A DNA stretch of 18,138 nucleotides from an uncultured Microbacterium sp. Lineage in GTDB: Bacteria; Actinomycetota; Actinomycetes; Actinomycetales; Microbacteriaceae. Made by a program: the position numbers and the translations under genes. The stretch is taken from positions 1 to 18,138 of the forward strand of contig CALKHM010000192.1 of assembly GCA_937988695.1 (NCBI GenBank). Direction: 5' to 3'. This document shows positions 1-7,391 of the stretch, piece after piece. Numbering within the stretch: the stretch's first letter is position 1; the number at the start of each line of letters is the position of its first letter. The notes beneath the pieces are model-generated. The model made no database searches. It was not told where the DNA came from and was given only the letters and a program-made list of their open reading frames with translations.

Positions 1-3
1 ACG

Positions 4-1521
4 TCAGGACTTCGGCGTGAAGTCGTAGATGGCGGGGAAGGCGTTCGTGTTCAGCACCGTGACCTTGGTGCGGTCGTCGGTGGCGAAGCTGCCCTGGATG
101 CGGAACAGCGGGGCGAACCAGGCCTGCTGCACGACGAGGGTGTTCAGGTCCTTCACGGCCGCGGTGTCACCGGTCTGGATCTTCGAGATCAGCGCGTTGG
201 CGGCCTCGTCGGAGTAGTGGAACGGGTTCCACGTCGCCGTGGGCGAGATCATGAACTGGATCAGCTGCCAGTCCGGGTTCTGCTCGAGGGCCATGAACGC
301 GGCGGGGAACTTCGGCGCCAGCATGTCGGTGATGTAGTTCGTCCCGACATCCGTGTACTTGACCGTGATGCCGATGTCCTTGAGCTGCTCGGCCAGCAGG
401 TTGAAGGTGCTGGCGCCCAGGAGCGAGGTCGACGGCATCTCGAGCGTGAAGCCGTTCGGGTAGCCCGCCTCGGCCAGCAGCTGCTTGGCGCCCGCCGGGT
501 CGTATTTGTAGGTGCTGTCCAGCGCCGCGTCAAAGCCCGCGGAGCTCTTCGGGAAGACCTGCTCGGTCACGGTGCCGTAGCCGCTGCCGATCGTCTTCAG
601 CAGAGCCGCACGGTCGAAGGCCATGTTGATGGCCTGGCGCACCTTGACGTTGCCGATGGCCTTGTTCATCTGTCCGCCGCGGTCGTAGAGCATGATGCCC
701 TCGAAGTCCAGCTCGTTCTTGTTGATCGTCCAGCCGGCGGCCTCGATCTCGGAGAGGCTGTCATTGTTGATCAGCTTCACGCCGTTCGCCTCGCCCGACT
801 TGATGGCGTTCAGCGCCGAGGTGGCATCGCCGTAGACGTTGATGACGAGCTTGCCGTAGTGCTGGAGGCTCTTGTTCCAGTAGTCCGGGTTCTTGGTGTA
901 GGTGTACGACGTGCCGGTCACGGTGTCTTTGGTGTCCAGCTCGTACGGCCCCGAGCCCACCGGGTTGGTGGCGATGTCGCTGGCGGTCAGCGACTTCTCG
1001 CTGGCGACCAGGCCCGCATCGCGAGTCAGGTTGTTCAGCAGCGCGGGGTCGGGGGCCTTCAGCGTGAGCACGACGGTGGTGTCGTCGGGTGCCTCGATGC
1101 TCTTGACCTCGGACAGGGTGGAGGCGTCGGGCGAGGTGCCCTTCTGGAACCGCTCGAGGTTCTTCTTCACCACCGCTGCCGTCAGCTTGCTGCCGTCGGT
1201 GAACGTCACGTCGTCGCGCAGCGTGAGCGTGAGCACGGTCTTGTCGTCGTTGTAGGCGTATTTCGACGCGAGCATCGGCTCGACGCTGCCGTCGGGCTTC
1301 ATCAGCAGGAGGGTGTCGAACACGGCCTGGTAGAACGGCGCGGCATTGCCCCACTGCGCGCCGGCGGGGTCGAACGTCTGCGGCGCGACGATCGCGCCGA
1401 GGGTGAGCGTGCCGCCCGATGAGTCTCCGGGCGCGTCGCCTCCGCCGTCGCCGGCGCAGCCGGCGAGTGCGAGGGCGGCGACCGTGATGGCGGCTGCTGC
1501 TGTGGCCTTCCAACGGAACAT
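4..1521 (-). CDS. ABC transporter solute-binding lipoprotein, family 5 (peptide/opine/nickel type)
   Basis: This 505-residue protein is the extracytoplasmic binding component of a peptide-type ABC importer. The N-terminus is a short basic stretch, a hydrophobic core and the lipobox L19-A20-G21-C22, so it should be exported and lipid-anchored at Cys22. A Gly/Asp/Ser-rich tether follows. From about residue 40 the protein reads as SBP_bac_5 (DppA/OppA fold), with the early motif around 'TFDPAGAQWGNAAPFYQAVFDTL', the segment 'DVTFTDGSKLTAAVVKKNLER' and a late segment 'KVRQAINMAFDRAALL'. The length is normal for the family. The ATG at 1521 follows a GAAAGG element. Its permease and ATPase genes would be expected next on the minus strand, outside the window. 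The gene is divergent from a TetR gene, with a shared palindromic site between them. Family-5 proteins bind peptides, but also opines and oligosaccharides, so the ligand cannot be read from the sequence. Confidence 0.93.
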   Translation of the reverse strand: MFRWKATAAAAITVAALALAGCAGDGGGDAPGDSSGGTLTLGAIVAPQTFDPAGAQWGNAAPFYQAVFDTLLLMKPDGSVEPMLASKYAYNDDKTVLTLTLRDDVTFTDGSKLTAAVVKKNLERFQKGTSPDASTLSEVKSIEAPDDTTVVLTLKAPDPALLNNLTRDAGLVASEKSLTASDIATNPVGSGPYELDTKDTVTGTSYTYTKNPDYWNKSLQHYGKLVINVYGDATSALNAIKSGEANGVKLINNDSLSEIEAAGWTINKNELDFEGIMLYDRGGQMNKAIGNVKVRQAINMAFDRAALLKTIGSGYGTVTEQVFPKSSAGFDAALDSTYKYDPAGAKQLLAEAGYPNGFTLEMPSTSLLGASTFNLLAEQLKDIGITVKYTDVGTNYITDMLAPKFPAAFMALEQNPDWQLIQFMISPTATWNPFHYSDEAANALISKIQTGDTAAVKDLNTLVVQQAWFAPLFRIQGSFATDDRTKVTVLNTNAFPAIYDFTPKS

Positions 1522-1600
1522 CCTTGGTCCCTTTCGGTGTGGGCGATACCCCTGCGGATCGCCTCTTTCCGGGGACGCTAGCAGTAATTCCGAACGAGCA

Positions 1601-1640
1601 CTAGGTTTTCGGGCAAAAATCTAGCGACCGCTAGGTTTTT
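1601..1640. promoter_or_regulatory. Candidate TetR operator in the divergent SBP-tetR intergenic region
   Basis: The 183-nt gap between the binding-protein gene and the tetR gene contains an imperfect palindrome, AAAAATCTAG (1615-1624), six bases, then CTAGGTTTTT (1631-1640), with one mismatched pair in ten. A direct copy, CTAGGTTTT, lies at 1601-1609. The tetranucleotide CTAG occurs four times in this short AT-richer patch, at 1578, 1601, 1621 and 1631, and the last three are spaced by multiples of 10 bp, on the same face of the helix. A palindrome between a TetR gene and a divergent target gene is the classical arrangement for autorepression and repression of the neighbour. No convincing -35/-10 pair could be fixed here. 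The operator role is inference. Confidence 0.55.
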
Positions 1641-1704
1641 GTTACAAACGGGTGCAGACTGCTTGCGTGGGCGTCCGTCGGCGAAGCCGGATGCGGAGGG
1701 TACG

Positions 1705-2337
1705 GTGAACACGATGACCAAGACTGCGACCGGCGTGCGCAAGCGCCGAGGGCCGCGTGGCGAGTACGCGAAATCGAGTGCGACGCGCGAGGCGATACTG
1801 GATGCCGCGCTGGAGGTGTTCGCGTCGGGCTACAACGCGGGCTCGCTGCGCGACATCGCCACGCGGGTGGGGATGAGCGAGGCCGGGCTGCTGCATCACT
1901 TCAAGAGCAAGAGCGTGCTGCTGTCCGCCGTGCTCGAGCTCAAGGACGACCGATCCCGCGCCCTCGTCGACATGGCGGCGCAGGACGCTGCCGAGACGCT
2001 GCGAGGGCTCGTCGCGCTCGCGCGGCACAACGCGTCGGTGCCCGGGGTGGTCGAGCTGTACTGCACGCTGTCCGCGGAGTCCACCGCACCCGCGCACCCC
2101 GCGCACGAGTACTTCCAACGACGGTACGACTGGGTGCGGGAGAGCCTGGAGCGCACGTTCGCGAGACTCATCGCGGAGGGCCGGCTGGCACCGGGCATCT
2201 CTGCGCGGCGTGCAGCGATCGCCACCATCGCGATGATGGACGGGCTGCAAGTGCAGTGGCTGCTCGACCGCGACGTCGTGGACATGGCCGACGCGCTGCA
2301 GGAGTTCCTGGACGGCCTGGTCATCGGCGGCATCTGA
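1705..2337 (+). CDS. TetR/AcrR family transcriptional regulator
   Basis: This is a 210-residue one-component regulator. The N-terminal DNA-binding domain lies at about residues 26-72 ('TREAILDAALEVFASGYNAGSLRDIATRVGMSEAGLLHHFKSKSVLLSAVL'). The recognition helix region 'SEAGLLHHFKSK' is typical of TetR proteins. The rest is an all-helical ligand and dimer domain, with a C-terminus like BetI/TetR_C_6 proteins ('AMMDGLQVQWLLDRDVVDMADAL'). The start is taken at the GTG at 1705 because GGAGG at 1695-1699 ends five bases before it. An ATG at 1714 would sit 14 bases away, and the frame is also open upstream to a TTG at 1639 that lies inside the palindrome. The gene is divergent from the binding-protein gene and probably controls it. 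The ligand is unknown. It converges on the lactonase gene, 36 nt away, with no clear terminator between them. Confidence 0.92.
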   Translation: MNTMTKTATGVRKRRGPRGEYAKSSATREAILDAALEVFASGYNAGSLRDIATRVGMSEAGLLHHFKSKSVLLSAVLELKDDRSRALVDMAAQDAAETLRGLVALARHNASVPGVVELYCTLSAESTAPAHPAHEYFQRRYDWVRESLERTFARLIAEGRLAPGISARRAAIATIAMMDGLQVQWLLDRDVVDMADALQEFLDGLVIGGI

Positions 2338-2373
2338 CTCCCGCGGGTGCGCATGGCCGCCGGCGTGCCGAGG

Positions 2374-4092
2374 CTAATCCGTCGGCAGCCGCGTCCAGCC
2401 TCCCGGCTCGAGCACGGTGCCGACCGTGCCGCGCGGCGTGCGGACGTCGAGGGTCCGTGCGACGTCGTCGAGATTGGCCACCAGGACCGTCTCCCCCTCG
2501 TCGTCGGCCCCGCCGATCGCCCAGACGAGGCCATCGGGGCTCGTCCCGTGCAGCAGCCGCGTGCCGTGCAGCGCGGCCAGCGCGCGCACGGCGGCGGCGA
2601 CCGGCAGGTCGTGTCCGTCGGCGGCGCGGATGCCGCGCGGGCCCCACTCCTCGAAGAAGGAGATGCCGGCCACACCCGGTACGGCCAGGGCCGCGGCGCT
2701 GGCGATGAGCCAGGCCGCCAGCTCCGCGGCATCCTGCCGGTGGTCGTCGGCGTCGATCAGCTGCGGCCCGTAGCCCTCACGCAGGTCGTCGTGGGCGGGC
2801 ATCGGCGGTGGCGTGGTGGCGACATCGTTGAAGTGCGGTCGCAGCGTCACCGGGCCCACGAAGACGGGCGCGCCGCCGGCATGGCCTGCAGCCTGCGCGG
2901 CGATCAGGCGCTGCACGGCCAGCGACTCGACGAGCTGTTCGGTTCCCAGACTGTGGAACAGCGGCGTGATGCTGAAGACGATCCCGTCGAGGTCGTCGGG
3001 CAGGCGATGCCGCTCGCGATTGAGCTCGGTGAAATGCGATCTCGCGCCACCGACGACGGCGACGGTGATCCCGGCCTCGGCCAGTGCTGTTCTCAGCGCG
3101 GCAGTGGCCGCGCCGTCCGAGACGTGCCGAGCAGGCCCCGTCGGCCAGAACGCGGACACGCGGGCCAGCGGCCGGCCGCGCAGCGCGTGGGCTCCGGCGA
3201 CGATCGCGGCGGGATCCGCGTCGGCGAGCACGAACCGCACGTCCAACGGCAGCCCGGCCGTGCTCGCACGCTCCAGCGCAGCACGCCAGTTCGCCGTAGC
3301 CAGGTCGAGCTCGACGAGCACGGCCGTGCCCACCGGCTGGACGCGTGGTGCCGGGTCGGGTGCGGTCGCGGCACCGAGCACGATCTCGGGGAACGCCGCA
3401 CCCTCCTCGAGCACGACGATGTCGGCGGGTGCGGCCGGCGCCGGACCGGGCGTCGCGCGCGCCCGCACCTCGACCCACTGCCGCACGTGCGAGCCGGCCG
3501 CCAGCGGGTAGGGGAACGGCAGTGCGAGCGGCCGGTTGTATGTCTTGAACGAGGCGTCGGTCCAGTTGCGCTGATCCTCCATCTCGAACACATCGCCGGC
3601 AAAGCGCACGTCCACGTCCAGGCCCCCGCTGGTCCAGGCGAGCTCGGCGATGTCCTGCACGGGCTGGTGCGGGCTGATCTGGGTGGGGAACCGGGTGTTC
3701 TCGTGCGTGCCGTCCGAGTGCCGCACGTGCACGGCGGCGCCGGCGGCTCCCAGCGGATGCAGCACGACCAGGCCCGTGCGGTTCGTCCAGAACTCGTCGC
3801 GGACCAGCAGGTCCAGCTGTGCGGTCAGGCGCGAGGCCGTCACCGACACCCGCAGCGTCCCGGCGAGGTCGGCGCCGAGTCCCTCGGTGTGCACGTGCAA
3901 CTGCAGGGTGTCGTCCTCGACGATGTCGTCGACCACGAGCGCGGCCGTCTCCCAGTCCCGGTCCCGCACCACCGCACGGATGCTGCGCAGCGCGACGCGG
4001 CCGTCGAACGAGATGTCGGCGAGCTCGTCGCCGCGCAGAGCCAGCGTCCACGGACCGCTCGCCCACGCGCGAGAGGGGGTGTGCCAGCTCAT
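2374..4092 (-). CDS. apnL: D-apionate lactonase-like protein (ApnL family)
   Basis: This 572-residue cytoplasmic protein is recognised by resemblance to ApnL, the lactonase that hydrolyses D-apionolactone to D-apionate in D-apiose catabolism. It has an N-terminal beta-rich domain (about 1-215) with the family-like segments 'FDGRVALRSIRAVVRDRDWET' and 'FEMEDQRNWTDASFKTYNRPLALPFPYPL'. A central alpha/beta barrel follows (about 250-510), with 'GGARSHFTELNRERHRLPDDLDGIVFSITPLFHS'. A short beta C-terminal domain (about 515-572) ends it. There is no signal peptide. The start ATG overlaps the stop of the SDR gene by one base (TGATG), and this is the last gene of the operon. The identification comes from remembered family features plus the ApnO and OiaC neighbours, without an alignment. 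If it is wrong, the protein is still a three-domain sugar-acid enzyme related to glycoside hydrolase barrels. Confidence 0.72.
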   Translation of the reverse strand: MSWHTPSRAWASGPWTLALRGDELADISFDGRVALRSIRAVVRDRDWETAALVVDDIVEDDTLQLHVHTEGLGADLAGTLRVSVTASRLTAQLDLLVRDEFWTNRTGLVVLHPLGAAGAAVHVRHSDGTHENTRFPTQISPHQPVQDIAELAWTSGGLDVDVRFAGDVFEMEDQRNWTDASFKTYNRPLALPFPYPLAAGSHVRQWVEVRARATPGPAPAAPADIVVLEEGAAFPEIVLGAATAPDPAPRVQPVGTAVLVELDLATANWRAALERASTAGLPLDVRFVLADADPAAIVAGAHALRGRPLARVSAFWPTGPARHVSDGAATAALRTALAEAGITVAVVGGARSHFTELNRERHRLPDDLDGIVFSITPLFHSLGTEQLVESLAVQRLIAAQAAGHAGGAPVFVGPVTLRPHFNDVATTPPPMPAHDDLREGYGPQLIDADDHRQDAAELAAWLIASAAALAVPGVAGISFFEEWGPRGIRAADGHDLPVAAAVRALAALHGTRLLHGTSPDGLVWAIGGADDEGETVLVANLDDVARTLDVRTPRGTVGTVLEPGGWTRLPTD

Positions 4093-4847
4093 CAGAGCGT
4101 CGACATCCCGCCGTCCACGGCGAACAGCGACCCGGTGGCGAACGCGCCGTCGTCGGAGGCGAGGAACACCATGATCCCCTCGACGTCGCGCGGTGCTCCG
4201 GCGCGCCCGAGCGGGATGCGGCCGATGATCGCCGCGCGGGCCTCGGCATCGTCGGTGATCGTGGTGACCAGCGACGTCTCCGTGTAGGCGGGCACGACCG
4301 TGTTGACCCGGATGTTGTCCTTCGCATACGCTGCGGCGACCGTGCGTGCGAGCCCGTGGATGCCAGCCTTTGTGGCACTGTACGCCGTGAACTCGGCGCC
4401 CTCCCCGTTCAGGCCGGTCGGGCTGCCGGTGAGGATGATCGATCCGCCCTCGCCGCGCAGCATCGAGCGCACCGCGTGCTTGATGGTGAGGAACGTGCCG
4501 GTCAGGTTGATGTCGAGGGTGCGTCGCCAGACCGACAGATCGAGCTCGGCAGCCTTCGCGTCCTGCCCGAACAGCTGCACGCCGGCATTGGCGACCACGA
4601 CGTCGGGCGCCCAGCCGGCCTGGGCGAGGTCATCGAACGCGGCGGCGACCGACGCCTCATCGGAGATGTCCACGACGACCGCGCGTGCCGCGGACCCGAG
4701 GGATGCCGCGACGGCGGTCGCGGCATCCTCGTCGCGGTCGGCGATGATGACACGCGCCTGCTCGCGCACGAACCGCTCGGCGATGCCGCGTCCGATGCCG
4801 CTGCCCGACCCGGTGACCAGCGCGGTCTTGCCTCGAAGCGATCCCAT
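4092..4847 (-). CDS. SDR-family NAD(P)-dependent oxidoreductase, candidate sugar dehydrogenase
   Basis: This is a 251-residue classical short-chain dehydrogenase. The nucleotide-binding motif TGSGSGIG is at residues 12-19. Acidic D37 at the end of the second strand suggests NAD+ rather than NADP+. D60, NAG at 87-89 and N114 are present, as are the catalytic S142, Y156 and K160 (YSATK). The start ATG at 4847 follows AGGAG with a good spacing. That Shine-Dalgarno overlaps the end of the preceding ApnO-like gene, and only 9 nt separate the two genes. The stop overlaps the lactonase start. Sitting between an apionate oxidoisomerase and an apionolactonase, it is a good candidate for the dehydrogenase that makes D-apionolactone from D-apiose, a step usually done by the unrelated Gfo/Idh protein ApsD. 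Alternatives are a tetrulose reductase or a dehydrogenase for another pentose. The fold is certain and the substrate is inferred. Confidence 0.9.
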   Translation of the reverse strand: MGSLRGKTALVTGSGSGIGRGIAERFVREQARVIIADRDEDAATAVAASLGSAARAVVVDISDEASVAAAFDDLAQAGWAPDVVVANAGVQLFGQDAKAAELDLSVWRRTLDINLTGTFLTIKHAVRSMLRGEGGSIILTGSPTGLNGEGAEFTAYSATKAGIHGLARTVAAAYAKDNIRVNTVVPAYTETSLVTTITDDAEARAAIIGRIPLGRAGAPRDVEGIMVFLASDDGAFATGSLFAVDGGMSTL

Positions 4848-4856
4848 GACGACTCC

Positions 4857-5717
4857 TCAGCGTTCGATGTGGTCGAGGTGCAGCATACGGGCGAGGTTAC
4901 GGTCCAGCTCGTCGTCGCGGAAGATCTTCTTCCAGTCCTCCTTGATGATGCTCTCGCGACCGTAGTCCATCGCGATCAGGCATGCGTCGCTGAACGGGTT
5001 GTCGCCGCGCAGGCCGTTGGCCAGCGCCACCTGGGTGTGGCCGTACAGGATGCTGCGTGCCGCGGGCTCGGGCACGCCCATGGTGTGGATCGCCTCGTCG
5101 AGCGCCTCGTTGAGCAGGGCGCCGATCATGCATGCGACGGTCTCCACGAGCGTGGGCTCGAGCTGCGCGAGCTGCTTGATCGTGACGAAGTGCACGTCGA
5201 TGACCGGTGCGTAGATGGCGCGCACGGTCGCTTCGACGAGGTCCCTGACCGCCGGATCGTCGGACTCCACGGCGGCGATCGCGTCCTGCGGGGCGGCGAT
5301 GCCGCCGAACGTGTCGGCGTACTCCTCCGCGGTGGTGCGCTGCAGGAAGATCGACGGATGGCACGGGTGCGCGACCGCGCGCACGACGTCGTCACGATCG
5401 GTGAGCAGCCCGGCATACGCGGCGGCGGGATCGAGCGTCAGCGCGACGGCGCCGGGCTTCATCTGCGGCACGAGGTCGGCCGTCACGGCCTGGAGCGCGA
5501 GGTCGGGGACCGCCAGCACCACGATGTCGGCGTCGGCGACGGCGGGACCCGCATCGGTGAGCTCCCGGCCCGCGTCGATCGTGCGCTGCCGCCCGGCCGG
5601 CGAGTTCTCGACGTACCAGACGGTGTGCGCGGTGCGGGCGAGGTTGTTCGAGACGCGCATGCCCATCTTCCCGCCCGCGCCGATGACGGCGATCTTGTGG
5701 GTGTCGGTGCTTGTCAT
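4857..5717 (-). CDS. apnO: D-apionate oxidoisomerase-like dehydrogenase (ApnO family, PGDH_C type)
   Basis: This 286-residue protein has an N-terminal Rossmann domain with GAGGKMG at residues 13-19. Its helical C-terminal domain is of the kind called 'phosphogluconate dehydrogenase (decarboxylating) C-term'. Landmarks are 'AHPCHPSIF' at 116-124, 'TIKQLAQLEPTLVETVACMIGALLNEALDEA' at about 179-209 and 'SIIKEDWKKIFRDDELDRNLARM' near the end. This architecture matches ApnO, which oxidises and isomerises D-apionate to 3-oxo-isoapionate. The start ATG at 5717 is chosen because AGGAG precedes it at a good distance. Its ATGA overlaps the stop of the OiaC-like gene by four bases, so the two are translationally coupled. 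Order in the operon is isomerase, decarboxylase, oxidoisomerase, SDR, lactonase. A different 2-hydroxyacid or semialdehyde dehydrogenase activity cannot be excluded from sequence alone. Confidence 0.77.
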   Translation of the reverse strand: MTSTDTHKIAVIGAGGKMGMRVSNNLARTAHTVWYVENSPAGRQRTIDAGRELTDAGPAVADADIVVLAVPDLALQAVTADLVPQMKPGAVALTLDPAAAYAGLLTDRDDVVRAVAHPCHPSIFLQRTTAEEYADTFGGIAAPQDAIAAVESDDPAVRDLVEATVRAIYAPVIDVHFVTIKQLAQLEPTLVETVACMIGALLNEALDEAIHTMGVPEPAARSILYGHTQVALANGLRGDNPFSDACLIAMDYGRESIIKEDWKKIFRDDELDRNLARMLHLDHIER

Positions 5718-6508
5718 GATGTGCTCCTCAGGTATTCGAGGGTGATGCGGGTCCAGTCCCGCTCGGTTTCGATCGTGGTCTGCGCGTCGCCCTGCCAGGG
5801 CAGCCAGTGCTCGACGATCTCGTCGATGCCCCGCTCGCGTGCGCGGACCGTGCGCAGCAGGTGCGGGTAGTCGTGCAGCCCGGTGCCCATGGCAGCGCCG
5901 CTGTAGGTGAAGCCCACCCAGCCCGGCTGCCGGGCGAAGGCGAAGTCCTTCACGTGCACGTTCGCGGTGATCCGCGCGGTGCGCTCGACGCACGCGCGCG
6001 GCAGCTCCAGCCGTGCGACGACGTTGGCGGGGTCGAGGCACACGCCCAGGCGCGGGCTTCCGATCCGCTCGACCAGGCGTGCGAGGTCGTCGGTGGCGAC
6101 CTGCTCGTACGTCTCCAGTGCGAGGGTGACACCGGCGGCCTCGAACCGGGGGATGGCGGCGCGCAGCAGCGTCTCGGCCTCGGCGAGGGTCGGTCGCGAG
6201 TCGGGGCCGTACAGCATCGAGCGCACGAGCGCGGCGTCGAAGACGGCGGCCAGTTCCAGGAAGCGCGCGAGGCGGGCGGGTTCGATGCCCTTCGTGCCCA
6301 GCTGGATCGCAAGGCCAAGGTCCCGAGCGGCGGCTGCGGCATAGGTCAGCTCGGCGTCGGTCATGCGCTCCAGCGGGGCGTAGTCGCAGATCTGGAAGAG
6401 GTCGACGCCGAGCGCGCGGGTGGCCTCGAACGCGCCGATCAGCGACAGCGGCTGCATGGCACGGTCGGAGTGCTGCCAGAAGAACGCGTACGTGCCCAGG
6501 CCGATCAT
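5714..6508 (-). CDS. oiaC: Xylose-isomerase-like TIM-barrel protein, probable 3-oxo-isoapionate decarboxylase (OiaC type)
   Basis: This 264-residue protein of the AP endonuclease 2 / xylose-isomerase-like superfamily has metal-ligand candidates at E132 (LETYE), D159 (CLDPAN), H185/H187 (NVHVKDF) and E230/E233 late in the barrel. The N-terminus 'IGLGTYAFFWQHSD' with 'LFQICDYAPLE' is typical of small sugar-acid barrels rather than of true xylose isomerase, which is longer. Next to ApnO- and ApnL-like genes it best fits OiaC, which decarboxylates 3-oxo-isoapionate to L-erythrulose. The start is at 6508, where ATGA overlaps the stop of the upstream isomerase gene. The stop overlaps the ATG of the next gene in the same way. 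The family also contains epimerases and hydroxypyruvate isomerases, so the decarboxylase call rests largely on context. Confidence 0.7.
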   Translation of the reverse strand: MIGLGTYAFFWQHSDRAMQPLSLIGAFEATRALGVDLFQICDYAPLERMTDAELTYAAAAARDLGLAIQLGTKGIEPARLARFLELAAVFDAALVRSMLYGPDSRPTLAEAETLLRAAIPRFEAAGVTLALETYEQVATDDLARLVERIGSPRLGVCLDPANVVARLELPRACVERTARITANVHVKDFAFARQPGWVGFTYSGAAMGTGLHDYPHLLRTVRARERGIDEIVEHWLPWQGDAQTTIETERDWTRITLEYLRSTS

Positions 6509-7269
6509 GCCACCACCTCGCCGGCGACGAGGGCCGATGCCTCGTCGAGCACGGCCGCCAGGGCGGCTGGGTCGTGTGCGAAGCGGCCGAGGAACAGCCC
6601 GTCGACGTCGGAGCCGAGGGCGCCGAGCAGCCCCGGACCCGCCGACCCGCCGTAGACGACGACGGAGCCCGGGCGCAGGCTGCGCACGGCATCGCGCACG
6701 GCTGCCACGACCGCGCGGATGTGCGCGAGAGGGGCCGGCTGCGCCTCGCCGATCGCCCAGACCGGCTCGTAGGCGACCACGACCGCACCGGGTTCTGCGT
6801 CGGCCAGGGCCGAGCGCACCTGTGCGATCGTGGCGGCGGCGGCATCCGCGGCATCCTGCCGCTCGGGCTCGCCCACGCACAGCACCGGGGTCAGCCCGTT
6901 GCGCAGGGCGGCGGCGGTCTTTGCGGCCACCACTGCGTCGGTCTCGCCGAACAGGCGGCGGCGCTCGGCATGGCCGACCTCGGCCAGTGTCGCCCCCGCC
7001 TCGGCGATCTCGGCAGCGCTCACCTCGCCGGTGAACGCGCCGGCGTCGGCGGCGGCCACGTCCTGCGCGCCCACCTGCACGCCGGTGCCGGCGAAGGCGG
7101 CGACGGCGGCGGGGATCTGCAGGTAGGTGGGGATGACGAACACGACGATGTCGCCGCGTGCCACGGCGGCGTTGGCCCGCGCGACCTCGGCGACCCGTGC
7201 GAACCACTGCGCGGCCTGGCGATGACCGAAGTACATCTTCAGGCTCACGCCCACCGTGACGGCAGCCAT
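6505..7269 (-). CDS. lerI: Triosephosphate-isomerase-like protein, probable L-erythrulose-1-phosphate isomerase (LerI/EryH type)
   Basis: This is a 254-residue TIM-family barrel. The catalytic lysine is K11, in the context S-L-K-M-Y-F rather than the N-x-K of glycolytic TpiA. H100 lies in 'VGHAERR', where TpiA has 'GHSERR'. The general base is E168 in 'AYEPVWAIGEA', and the phosphate-binding 'YGGSAG' is at about 206-211. The missing Asn and altered Ser mark it as the tetrulose-phosphate branch rather than TpiA. LerI/EryH converts L-erythrulose 1-phosphate to D-erythrulose 4-phosphate. That is the step expected after OiaC makes L-erythrulose and a kinase phosphorylates it; no such kinase is seen in the window. 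The ATG at 7269 lacks its own Shine-Dalgarno and overlaps the stop of an upstream 27-codon ORF (TGATG). No other ATG, GTG or TTG start exists upstream in frame. Confidence 0.8.
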   Translation of the reverse strand: MAAVTVGVSLKMYFGHRQAAQWFARVAEVARANAAVARGDIVVFVIPTYLQIPAAVAAFAGTGVQVGAQDVAAADAGAFTGEVSAAEIAEAGATLAEVGHAERRRLFGETDAVVAAKTAAALRNGLTPVLCVGEPERQDAADAAAATIAQVRSALADAEPGAVVVAYEPVWAIGEAQPAPLAHIRAVVAAVRDAVRSLRPGSVVVYGGSAGPGLLGALGSDVDGLFLGRFAHDPAALAAVLDEASALVAGEVVA

Positions 7270-7352
7270 CAGCAGGATCCCGTGCTCTCGTGCTCGACCG
7301 ACGCCGGGAGGGCTTCCACTGCGGTCCGGGCGAGGGGAGAGGACGAATGCAC
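7269..7352 (-). CDS. 27-codon leader ORF translationally coupled to the isomerase gene
   Basis: On the minus strand AGGAGG (7362-7357), four bases, then a GTG at 7352 open a 27-residue ORF. It begins M-H-S-S-S-P-L-A-R, ends H-E-S-T-G-S-C, and its TGA shares a base with the isomerase ATG. The isomerase gene has no ribosome-binding site of its own, so ribosomes terminating here probably reinitiate on it. The peptide has no recognised domain, no membrane segment and no run of one codon that would suggest classical attenuation. It may be a pure coupling device, a small protein, or chance. The strong ribosome-binding site and the exact stop/start overlap favour real translation. Confidence 0.45.
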   Translation of the reverse strand: MHSSSPLARTAVEALPASVEHESTGSC

Positions 7353-7391
7353 GGTGCCTCCTGATCGACGGCGATGATCTCCAGTGCCCTT

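Noticed and set aside
1639..1704. A 22-codon N-terminal extension of the TetR gene from a TTG at 1639.
   Set aside because: The TTG lies inside the palindrome and has no ribosome site, and the added residues are not TetR-like. GGAGG fits the GTG at 1705.
2338..2373. Possible bidirectional terminator between tetR and the lactonase gene.
   Set aside because: Only short GC-rich self-complementary pieces are visible, with no stable long stem and no T-run.
2347..4287. A 646-codon open frame on the plus strand opposite the lactonase and SDR genes.
   Set aside because: It is Arg/Gly/His/Gln-rich with no recognisable domain and lies antisense to genes with clear family motifs. Long antisense frames are expected in GC-rich DNA.
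3819..5870. A 683-codon open frame on the plus strand opposite the SDR and ApnO-like genes.
   Set aside because: Low-complexity Arg/Asp/Val/His composition and no motif. The minus-strand genes have Rossmann motifs, ribosome sites and coupled starts.
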